A DNA stretch of 12,388 nt from Thermomicrobiales bacterium (GTDB taxonomy: Bacteria; Chloroflexota; Chloroflexia; Thermomicrobiales; UBA6265), in NCBI GenBank assembly GCA_030446955.1, contig JAUJMG010000095.1, positions 1 through 12,388 of the forward strand, read 5' to 3'. The notes beneath the pieces are model-generated. The model was given only the letters and a program-made list of their open reading frames with translations. It had not been told where the DNA came from and searched no databases. The translations under genes were made by a program, and so were the position numbers. Below, piece by piece: positions 7,501 to 11,386 of the stretch. How positions within the stretch are numbered: position 1 is the stretch's first letter; each line of letters begins with the position of its first letter.

Positions 7501-8237
7501 TTGACGAGCACGGTGCCATCACCGTCAACCACAAGGTGGACGCGGGCAGGGATATCGAGGCTGATCTGGTCCGGCGCGCCGGCTGGCTCGCCACCGATTT
7601 GGACCTGGAAGGCATAGACGCCCGCGGGAGAATCCAGGTACAGCTCGTACTGGCCGTTGTCGATAGGTGCGAAGTCAAAGGCACCGAGGTCGGAGGCAAG
7701 GGTCACGATCTGATCGGTCGGTTCGGCGGTGATCTCACCCGTGTGGGCGTTGTAGGCGAAGTAGACGCCGACGGCGTCGTTCGGCACCCGGAGGTCGATA
7801 TCGTCCCCGTCCGGATCGCCGCCCTCCCCGATCGAGCGCTCCACATCACTCACGGCGGAGAGGCGGAAGGTGTAGCGCCCGGCGGGAATCGAGAACGTTC
7901 CGGTCCAGATTCCGGCTTCCTCACTAAGGGCGCAGACGCCGGTTGGACAGGCTTCCGGAGGGAAGGTCCCGACCACGCTCACCTGCACCGGCGCAGGGAG
8001 TGGCGGTGCCGCGCCTCGCCTCGGTTCCTGCGCACTCATACGAAGGTCCGTCGTCCCGGCCCCCGGCGCCGCGCTCACACCAGTAGCCAGCGGGGCAACC
8101 AGGCTGAGAATCAGGAAAACAGCCGCCAGCGCGTGGAATGCCGTCCCCCCCGGGAGGCGCTGGGAGCGAAGCAATCCACCCCGATGCGGCCTGGGGCCGT
8201 GACCGGATCGAGCCGACGATAGAACAGGACCGCGCAT
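1548..8237 (-). CDS. Giant secreted SpaA/Cna-B-repeat surface protein
   Basis: A 2229-residue exported protein, probably a surface stalk or adhesin. The start is placed at ATG 8237 because GGAGGA lies 7 bases upstream and an export signal follows; the frame stays open to an ATG at 8411, but that extension lacks both. Order of parts: Arg/His-rich n-region (1-34), hydrophobic signal core with probable cleavage VSA/AP near residue 56, a pullulanase X25-like region (about 84-175), a linking beta-rich part to about 252, about 19 tandem beta-sandwich modules (253-2182) with an acidic linker after the first (344-379), and a C-terminal APNTG motif, hydrophobic stretch and RRR tail. The modules share a first strand VxIxK, GACF, a second Cys followed by an acidic DGDGD loop, GxYTLxET, APxGY and a last strand VTVxN, as in SpaA/Cna-B (prealbumin-like) domains. 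Ligand and partners are unknown. It stands as a single gene with its own probable promoter and terminator. No sortase gene is nearby. Confidence 0.88.
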   Translation of the reverse strand: MRGPVLSSARSGHGPRPHRGGLLRSQRLPGGTAFHALAAVFLILSLVAPLATGVSAAPGAGTTDLRMSAQEPRRGAAPPLPAPVQVSVVGTFPPEACPTGVCALSEEAGIWTGTFSIPAGRYTFRLSAVSDVERSIGEGGDPDGDDIDLRVPNDAVGVYFAYNAHTGEITAEPTDQIVTLASDLGAFDFAPIDNGQYELYLDSPAGVYAFQVQIGGEPAGAPDQISLDIPARVHLVVDGDGTVLVKETVTSAATLTVNKNDGAGVPWTNACFAVYDDNDLLGQACDPDDGSNDGTTTIPFPNGVDPGTYTLVETATDEGDPTSAEQQIQLGPGPNTAEAVATRDTQDDATDEPTETATAEDEPDEPDETDGIAPIIPDGATGAFLVTAQDQTGTLLVGACFTLDPRGDTPGDDVSACDGDDGVVDGTTGFIGLAAGRYRLENTTEPEGFREADRQNVDVPANDTGFATVEFEADEDEATETPGATTGSLTILIRDDDDAQLTGACYTVTNGAGTFGPFCDDDGDGQVILTEVFPGENTISETTPPAGFDAPDDETVDVDAGEASEVTFEHRADPEDQPADVPQPEGGSIVVTVIDADGNTVFGACFGLNRAGIEEVCDNGPGDTEPSEGVVGIDEIPVGSYTLQQTTALDGYEAAADEPVEIGADFPQEVTVVNPAVEATGDLIVLRVDDEGQPVGGACVELQDDVVVVPQVCDEDGDVADDGRIGVFDVPEGSYTLVETRTPDGFEPAANAEVEITAGIANEIRFASAPLEEPTVEPTPEPATGALLVTVRDEEGQAAAEFCVALAPVDGSAASDPVCEGGADDLDDDPGSLRVEELPDGDYTLTVSQTPEGYDAPEAQRVTIEDDGTERVEIDLEPTAPTLGAMTITIQDENGDPLPGASIEVINGAGTFPFTDEDGDGQVILDVVLPGPNTIRQTNPPVDHVPAEDQAEQTVEVVAGERAQVTITNRRAIGSVRILKTDENGDPLGDACFSLSGRNSYGPVCDNGDGDGDGTTGTILIEEVALGRYTVTETQAPEGYDTADHQPVTVSASGPAELTIPNSPPVPETGAVEIALLDPNGGPLGGACFGLIADTEIAPVCDEGPDDGDDPGADGTILISDIPAGDYTLTQTQAPDGYVAADDQAVQVTAGQTLRVELANQATPPPVGSIVVTKEDPQGGTLTGACFSLAGPEAQVCDGDPADPATDPGVVRFDDVSVGSYIVTETVAPEGYLLAEAQRAVVTPGGEVDLTFVDQPAPPQTGNVRIQVQDEQQNLVDGGCFALRAADVEVAAACDNGDGDGDDEAGIILLEDVPVGSYSVVQTEAPDGFHAGEQATVTVVAGETVEVVITIVQLPPTTGDVLITKRDERNRPLAGACFALSQTEDIVEVCDDRGNDGDGTAGRIRFNDVPNGDYQLRETAPPAGYQAAANVDVTVEGGEVTRVTVTNQPVPEANGDLVVLKVDQRTREALGGACFELLGGPNRTVVVAGPVCDEDGDAADDGRIGIFDVPAGTYTLRETRLPSADYFNPGDRDVTIVAGTAVEVTVENALRPGTVTIEKENEGGELLDGACFALRGETTYELCDDDDGETDGVTVFNGVVPGDYAVVETVAPAGYATAADQSIRLVPGGNQRLTFTDILLPPPPQTGNLTVIKTDEDGDPLAGACFALRQGAAIIAGPRCDGADGANDGTIRFQDVGIGDYTLRETRTPSASYQRAADVAVTIRLNETAEATVKNVLKPGRVLVRKTGAGDQPLQGACFDLAPDGKPSQCTDAAGTIVFSGLKPGTYRLSETQAPTGYLAAAAVEGIVVKPGATTVVDVENRLAPPPPNTGSIQVLKFYCPAGDGGEGTEIIDSSDPGPSRLARTANCSRGNATLSLIDARGEGGPGTFSTGDDGRYQTTVTAGEYRLTETAPDLPGDASEAVTISVNQLTTVVVINYVKPPAPTPASISVIKYTCEPGFEGTLFADFVDNCGDDASLTNNVTFRVSGTATGKHVTGDGGQKGVTVFGRLPAGEYLLREDAPADASVVYAFCGLDPDAPTLKELGGSITLAPKAGENITCSFFNVPDDLSATTGAILIHKYACAVENPPAGYDFKNECDPEEKGRNFSLAVYNAEQQTFQPKSTGTTNVDGLLRFSRLQPGTYRVRETGEDWCFAQSNSVDRNGDVVVKANQRAEVWIYNCVGTRGAPNTGTGSSLPGGPGAPNASTTLALGLAWPLVGWGFYLRRRVA
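1551..1691 (-). other. C-terminal cell-surface anchor region of the giant protein
   Basis: Residues 2183-2229 contain APNTG (2187-2191), a Gly/Pro/Ser spacer with SSLPGGPG, a hydrophobic stretch (ASTTLALGLAWPLVGWGF) and a basic RRR tail. This resembles a sortase sorting signal with Ala in place of the Leu of LPxTG, although the spacer of about 12 residues before the hydrophobic part is longer than usual. It could instead simply be a membrane anchor. Confidence 0.6.
1692..7481 (-). repeat. About 19 tandem SpaA/Cna-B-like modules
   Basis: Protein-level repeats with a period of about 285 bases. Approximate module starts (residue number in the 2229-residue protein): 253, 380, 486, 587, 680, 784, 884, 973, 1069, 1168, 1261, 1358, 1454, 1551, 1646, 1738, 1830, 1948, 2071. 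The last three are longer (about 112-123 residues) and begin with a K-aromatic-x-Cys strand. Modules 8, 12, 13 and 15-19 have Lys, Glu and Asn at the isopeptide positions; 10 and 14 have Lys, Glu and Asp; module 1 has Lys and Glu. Modules 2-7, 9 and 11 lack the Lys. Linkers are Pro-rich and often read PxTG (PETG, PQTG, PTTG, PNTG). Module boundaries were set by eye from the recurring motifs. Confidence 0.85.
7101..7208 (-). other. Acidic Thr/Glu/Asp linker in the giant protein
   Basis: Residues 344-379, between module 1 and module 2, are dominated by Asp, Glu, Thr and Pro (for example TDEPTETATAEDEPDEPDE). The stretch has no beta-strand pattern and is probably an extended, flexible, possibly O-glycosylated spacer that separates the N-terminal head and module 1 from the repeat stalk. 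Confidence 0.65.
7692..7994 (-). other. Pullulanase X25-like module at the N-terminus of the giant protein
   Basis: Residues about 82-182 carry VSVVGTF, a close Cys pair (Cys97 and Cys102), GIWTGTFSIPAGRYTFRL (109-126), a Gly/Asp-rich turn and VYFAYNAHTGEI (158-169). The order W-x-G-x-F-x-x-P-x-G-x-Y, Gly-rich loop, then V-x-F-x-Y-N-x-x-T-G matches the pattern I recall for the small X25 beta-sandwich module of pullulanases, a starch-associated domain. The assignment rests on this pattern alone. Glycan binding is a possibility, not shown by the sequence. Confidence 0.5.
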
Positions 8238-8243
8238 GAGCGT

Positions 8244-8249
8244 CCTCCG
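8244..8249 (-). promoter_or_regulatory. Ribosome binding site fixing the giant-protein start
   Basis: CGGAGG on the minus strand (continuing as GGAGGA) ends 6 bases before ATG 8237. It is the best ribosome site in this region and decides for this start over the in-frame ATG at 8411. Confidence 0.8.
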
Positions 8250-8282
8250 AGAGCAACAAGACCGGACAGGGTTCACGCTGCC

Positions 8283-8320
8283 TCCCGCCACCGGGAAGCC
8301 CCCGCCGGTCGACACCGGCG
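8283..8320 (-). other. Two GC-rich hairpins in the leader of the giant gene
   Basis: On the minus strand a 7-base stem (8303-8309 with 8314-8320, loop GTCG) is followed by a 5-base stem TCCCG/CGGGA (8283-8296, loop of 4). Both lie between the probable promoter and the ribosome site. They may stabilise or regulate the leader RNA. No known riboswitch consensus could be matched. Confidence 0.4.
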
Positions 8321-8481
8321 CCAACAGGTGAGTGCGACGAGCGCCGCGGCAGCGCACGATGCCAGCCGCGGAGGTGAGCGGCTGTCCGGCGACGCGCGAC
8401 AGCGCGCCCAACGCCCCCTCGATTGGGGGCCGCTAGGGCCACAAATCGTCCGCATCGTCGGCCGGGAACCGCTCGGTCCCT

Positions 8482-8509
8482 ACCCTAGCACGAGCCTGGC
8501 GCTCGTCAA
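8482..8509 (-). promoter_or_regulatory. Probable promoter of the giant surface-protein gene
   Basis: On the minus strand TTGACG (8504-8509) is followed by 16 bases and TAGGGT (8482-8487), with TGC directly before the -10 hexamer as in extended -10 promoters. The -35 is identical to that proposed for recA. Transcription would start near 8475 and give an untranslated leader of about 240 bases. The -10 match is modest. Confidence 0.5.
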
Positions 8510-8821
8510 CCGCCGCCCATCCAGCAGGCCGTCGCACCCATCTATACGCACGAGGGGGTAGAACCGTTCCGCGCGGCCGTGATGATAACGGGTCGCCGAC
8601 GCGCCCAGCGTCCCATCCTACGGCTGGGAGCTGGTCGGGTAGGGACAGCGGATCCCGCACCGAAGGCTGTGCGCGATCGGGAGCCTGATCTGGACCCGAG
8701 TGATTGCGTGGTCGTCCGTGGCCGCCAGCCCGTGCTCAGGGCAGGCGGGACTTCGTGAGGTCAGCCCGGGGATGCAGCCCCGGGGCAGCGGGACGCTGAC
8801 GCCGGAGAAAGGGACACGCCT
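8510..8821. other. Gene-free stretch with one nested hairpin
   Basis: This 312-base stretch between the oxidoreductase stop and the probable promoter of the giant gene holds no convincing gene. A short minus-strand frame (8433-8660) looks random and runs across the promoter. The only clear structure is the hairpin at 8760-8800. No tRNA, transposon end or recognisable riboswitch was seen. Confidence 0.5.
8760..8800 (-). terminator. Nested GC hairpin after the oxidoreductase gene
   Basis: An inner 7-base stem (CCCGGGG 8765-8771 with CCCCGGG 8778-8784, loop of 6) is enclosed by an outer GTCAG/CTGAC pair (8760-8764 and 8796-8800). It begins 21 bases past the stop codon of the minus-strand oxidoreductase, as a transcript end would. 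There is no T run, so factor-dependent termination or RNA protection is as likely as intrinsic termination. Confidence 0.4.
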
Positions 8822-9937
8822 TCAGCCGGATGTGGCCTGAGTCGGCGCCTCGTCCTCGATCAACGCTGCCAGGGTCGCGCCATACGCCTCGGCCGTCTGC
8901 TGGGGTCCGGGCGGCACCACGAAGACGTGGGTGGCGCCGAGGCCCGCGAGGGAACGCAGACGAGCGCGGACATGTGGAAGCGGGCCCACCACCGCCAACT
9001 GGGCCACCAAATCGGTCGGGATGGCAGCACGAGCGGCGACCAGATCGCCAGCCTGGCGTAGAGCCGGGAAGCCACCGCCGCGGGCCAGAACCCCCTCGGT
9101 CCGCATCAGACGGCGCACCTCGGCCACAATCTCCGCCACGTCGAATCCCGGCGTCGCCATCAGCCGCTCCATGCCAGGAAGCGTATTCACCAGCGAGAGG
9201 TAGGTCTTCTTGCGCTCCAGAATCGGCTCTGGATCGTCAGTAACGGTCACGCCTGCCCGGACGTAGAACCCGAGGCGGGAGGGATCCCGTCCGGCGGCCG
9301 CGGCTCCCGCCCGAACGGTCGCGATGGCCTTCGCGAGGAACGCCTCGGACGCCAGATCATTGAAGAGCACCCCGTCCGCGTGCCGGGCGGCAACGTCCAG
9401 CGCTTGGGGGCCGACGGCGGCCACGTAGACGGGAGGGGCGGCCTGGACCGGGCTAATCGTGCGCTCCCAATCCTGTACCGCGAAATGCCCTACCGAGGAG
9501 GCGCGGTGGGGCGGTCTCCACCACTGCCGGATGAGGCCAAAGGTCTCCTCAAGCACCTCGACCGGCTTGCCAACCTCCATCCCGAAGGCTCGGACATACC
9601 ACTCCGTCTGACCACGACCAAGCCCCAGGAAGGCGCGCCCGCTGGAGAGCCGGTCCAGGGTGGCGACCGAGGCGGCGATCAGGTTGGGATGGCGCAGGTA
9701 GGGGTTGACGACACCGGGACCGAGGCGAACGTGTGAGGTTTCTCGCGCCAAGGCTCCGAGTAGCGCAAAGGCGTCCCAGCCGTCGGGATCCTCGCTCACC
9801 CAGAGCGAGTCAATCCCGGCCCGATCTGCAACCCGCGCCGTCTGGATTGTCCGCTCTACCGCCTGCGACGGATCTGTCGCCCGTGCCCACCCGTGATGGG
9901 AGAGGTCCAGGCAGAACCTGAGGGGCAAAGGGGGCAT
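8822..9937 (-). CDS. LLM-class (F420/FMN-type) flavin-dependent oxidoreductase
   Basis: A 371-residue TIM-barrel enzyme of the luciferase-like monooxygenase superfamily, closest in feel to the methylene-tetrahydromethanopterin reductase-like, coenzyme F420-using branch. Visible signatures are AGIDSLWVSED (40-50), LGPGVVNPYLRHP (72-84), the TLDRLSSGRAFLGLGRG stretch (93-109) and PPVYVAAVGPQALDVAARHADGV (split over 168-190), which form the barrel strands and cofactor-binding loops of this family. The length is normal. The substrate cannot be read from the sequence, and F420 versus FMN use is inferred from family resemblance. The start at ATG 9937 gives the expected first strand (RFCLDLS) but the ribosome site is weak (GAGAGA). 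The gene follows the 94-residue ORF after 84 bases on the same strand, so the two may share a transcript. Confidence 0.88.
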   Translation of the reverse strand: MPPLPLRFCLDLSHHGWARATDPSQAVERTIQTARVADRAGIDSLWVSEDPDGWDAFALLGALARETSHVRLGPGVVNPYLRHPNLIAASVATLDRLSSGRAFLGLGRGQTEWYVRAFGMEVGKPVEVLEETFGLIRQWWRPPHRASSVGHFAVQDWERTISPVQAAPPVYVAAVGPQALDVAARHADGVLFNDLASEAFLAKAIATVRAGAAAAGRDPSRLGFYVRAGVTVTDDPEPILERKKTYLSLVNTLPGMERLMATPGFDVAEIVAEVRRLMRTEGVLARGGGFPALRQAGDLVAARAAIPTDLVAQLAVVGPLPHVRARLRSLAGLGATHVFVVPPGPQQTAEAYGATLAALIEDEAPTQATSG

Positions 9938-10021
9938 GATGGGTCTCTCAGGCAGCTCCGTTCAGCACGGCGGTGGCAGCTGAGGGGAGCCGGGGAATGA
10001 GCCAGGCGAGAGTGCCAGGGT

Positions 10022-10306
10022 CTAGGCGTCTGCTGGCCGGTAGTAGAGGAGGGTCCCGCCCTGGCGCTCGTCACCAGCACGGACGACCAAGCCGCCCGAG
10101 CCGTCATGCATCGGGAACTGGTCACCGCGCTCGAGTCCGGCGGCGGTCTCCTTGTCGACCAGCGTGGCGAACAGGCCGTGCCGGGCGCAGGTCCAGACAC
10201 CGGCTTGTCCATCGACCGGGCGCATGCGATGGCGGTCCCGGGGGTGGGTCCGGCCCACCTCGCAGAGCGGATTCGGCCCGGACGACTGCTGCGACGGCTC
10301 CGCCAT
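10022..10306 (-). CDS. Small conserved-looking protein with Cys/His pairs, function unknown
   Basis: A 94-residue protein not recognised. The open frame extends upstream to 10567, but that part reads like random sequence and collides with the divergent gene, so ATG 10306 (MAEPSQQ) is chosen; AGGGA lies 3 bases upstream. Support for it being real is the strong G/C bias at third codon positions and protein-like composition in the C-terminal half (GVWTCARHGLFATLVDKE, then a Gly/Asp-rich strand pattern ending LLYYRPADA). Cys15, His21, Cys40 and His43 form a C-x5-H ... C-x2-H arrangement that could bind zinc, though the spacing matches no finger I know. It lies upstream of the LLM oxidoreductase in the same direction. 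The protein is probably cytoplasmic; no signal or membrane segment is visible. Confidence 0.6.
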   Translation of the reverse strand: MAEPSQQSSGPNPLCEVGRTHPRDRHRMRPVDGQAGVWTCARHGLFATLVDKETAAGLERGDQFPMHDGSGGLVVRAGDERQGGTLLYYRPADA

Positions 10307-10448
10307 GATTCCCTGCGCGCTCCTCTCTCCTGTCCCACACGCTGCCGCACGAAACGGCTCATCGATACGGAAGTATGCCACCCGAGGTACAGCTTGGCGG
10401 CGCTCCATCGACCCCAAGACCAGAGGCCACCTGTTGCATCCGGCAAGG

Positions 10449-10478
10449 GTGACGCGCTTACCCAGCCGGACGTATGAT
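10449..10478 (+). promoter_or_regulatory. Possible promoter for the DUF2171-like gene
   Basis: GTGACG (10449-10454), 18-base spacer, TATGAT (10473-10478): five of six bases match the -10 consensus and the -35 is fair. It lies about 80 bases upstream of ATG 10560 and points toward the plus-strand genes. It is the best candidate in the divergent region 10307-10559; no equally good minus-strand promoter was found there. Confidence 0.45.
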
Positions 10479-10559
10479 CCAAATCCGGTGTCGACACAAC
10501 GGGTCGGCGCCGTGACAGATCGCTGAACGACCCGTAGCCCACCGCAGGAGGACCCATCC

Positions 10560-10826
10560 ATGACCAATACCCGAGAGAGCTATCCGCCGGGCTCGCCTGT
10601 CGTCGCAGCAAACGGGGAGCACCTGGGCGTGCTCCGTCGCGCCTATCCTCGCTTCATCATGATCGACCAGGAACAGGCCCACGCCGACCTGGAGATTCCG
10701 GTCCACGCGGTCGACCGCTTCGAGGACGGGACCCTCTATCTGAGCATTAACCGGGAGGCGCTGACGGAGGTCGACGATGAGGAGAGCGCCGGGCGGCGCC
10801 TGGAGGGCACGGGCGGCGCAACGTAG
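10560..10826 (+). CDS. PRC-barrel / DUF2171-like small protein
   Basis: An 88-residue cytoplasmic protein. GSPVVAANGEHLGVLRRA (12-29) followed by a strand with FIMID, then LEIPVHAVDRFEDGTLYLSI (44-63) is the typical pattern of the small PRC-barrel-like DUF2171 domain: a short beta-barrel that opens with a G-x-x-V-x-x-x-x-G-x-x-x-G-x-V element and has an I-P-x-x-A-V-D strand. Its role is unknown; such proteins are common in Chloroflexi and actinobacteria. AGGAGG at 10546-10551 with 8-base spacing supports the ATG. The last 20 residues are polar and probably disordered. It is the first of three plus-strand genes separated by about 100 bases each. Confidence 0.75.
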   Translation: MTNTRESYPPGSPVVAANGEHLGVLRRAYPRFIMIDQEQAHADLEIPVHAVDRFEDGTLYLSINREALTEVDDEESAGRRLEGTGGAT

Positions 10827-10867
10827 GCGGCCGCATCCCGTTCGCTCGACTGGGCCATAGAGAGGAC

Positions 10868-10900
10868 AGCAGGCGGAGCTGCCCAGCCATCCGCCCTGCT
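10868..10900 (+). other. Hairpin between the DUF2171-like and TIGR04076-like genes
   Basis: AGCAGGCGGA (10868-10877) pairs with TCCGCCCTGCT (10890-10900) with one bulged C and a 12-base loop. It lies 41 bases after one stop codon and 10 bases before the next ribosome site. It may partially terminate or set the relative expression of the two genes. No T run follows. Confidence 0.45.
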
Positions 10901-10925
10901 ATCCATTACCGGAGGAACCGCCTCA

Positions 10926-11282
10926 TTGGATGCTGCTCCACGCCCAACGGACGATCCACCTGCGGTCAGCGGGCATTTCACGCTCGCCGACATTCGTGTG
11001 ACGGTGATCGCGATCGAGGGGCGGTCCGTCTGTGGCCCCAAGGTCGGTGACTCCTTCGAGGTGACCGAAAGTAGCCGGGTCCGAATCCCCGCCGGCCGCC
11101 ATTTCTGCCTCTTCGCGCTTGCCGCCGTGCTGCCGCTGATCCCGGCCAAGATGCGCGCCCTTGACGCGGCCGACTGGCTGGCCCAGGACAGCCTGGTGGC
11201 CTGCCCTGACCCGGAGGAACGGCTGATCATGCGCATCGAGCGCATTGGGGAGCGCGAGCTGGAGACGAGCGAACTAACCTGA
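10926..11282 (+). CDS. TIGR04076-family-like small protein (TTG start)
   Basis: A 118-residue protein that resembles the TIGR04076 family of small uncharacterised proteins: a first strand ADIRVTVIAIEG, then a Cys and KVGDSFEV (39-46), a central helix region with Cys61 (HFCLFALAAVLP), and the C-terminal VACPDPEE motif with Cys93 followed by a final strand IMRIERI. The function of the family is unknown; conserved Cys residues hint at metal or redox chemistry, which is inference. The first 18 residues are an extra disordered tail. The start is read as TTG 10926 because GGAGGAA (10911-10917) precedes it and no in-frame ATG occurs before the conserved part. A hairpin lies just upstream. Confidence 0.7.
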   Translation: MDAAPRPTDDPPAVSGHFTLADIRVTVIAIEGRSVCGPKVGDSFEVTESSRVRIPAGRHFCLFALAAVLPLIPAKMRALDAADWLAQDSLVACPDPEERLIMRIERIGERELETSELT

Positions 11283-11294
11283 AGCGCAGAACCA

Positions 11295-11331
11295 AGCACC
11301 TCTGGCATCCCAATTGCGGCCGGATGGTGCT
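11295..11331 (+). other. Imperfect hairpin before the CDF transporter gene
   Basis: AGCACC (11295-11300) pairs with GGTGCT (11326-11331), and ATCC (11307-11310) with GGAT (11322-11325), leaving a 6-base bulge on one side. It starts 12 bases after the stop of the preceding gene and ends 55 bases before the transporter ATG. It may be a weak terminator or an RNA control element; nothing in it matches a known metal-sensing RNA. Confidence 0.35.
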
Positions 11332-11386
11332 GATGGCGTAACCACCTGATCGGGAGCAAAGGAAGGGACGAACCGGGGACACCCGC

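Noticed and set aside
6528..8222. 564-residue plus-strand open frame
   Set aside because: Antisense to the distal modules and N-terminus of the giant gene, with low-complexity Val/Gly/Arg-rich translation. It is explained by repeats and GC bias.
8283..8350. Possible cobalamin or cyclic-di-GMP riboswitch
   Set aside because: The GCCGGT/ACCGGC hairpin recalls part of the cobalamin riboswitch, but the GGGAA segment before it and the B12-box are missing, and the conserved bases of the cyclic-di-GMP aptamers could not be found.
8238..8411. 58-codon N-terminal extension of the giant protein
   Set aside because: The frame is open, but the extension has Arg/Cys-rich random-looking sequence and no ribosome site. 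The ATG at 8237 has a strong one and is followed by an export signal.
8541..8546. Alternative -10 (TATAGA on the minus strand) for the giant gene
   Set aside because: A good hexamer, but no -35-like sequence 16-18 bases upstream; the TTGACG/TAGGGT pair downstream is the better candidate.
8433..8660. 75-residue minus-strand ORF upstream of the giant gene
   Set aside because: Arg/Pro/Gly-rich random composition, no ribosome site, and it crosses the best promoter candidate of the region.
10307..10567. 87-codon N-terminal extension of the 94-residue protein
   Set aside because: It would overlap the start of the divergent DUF2171-like gene and cover its promoter, and its sequence has no protein-like pattern.
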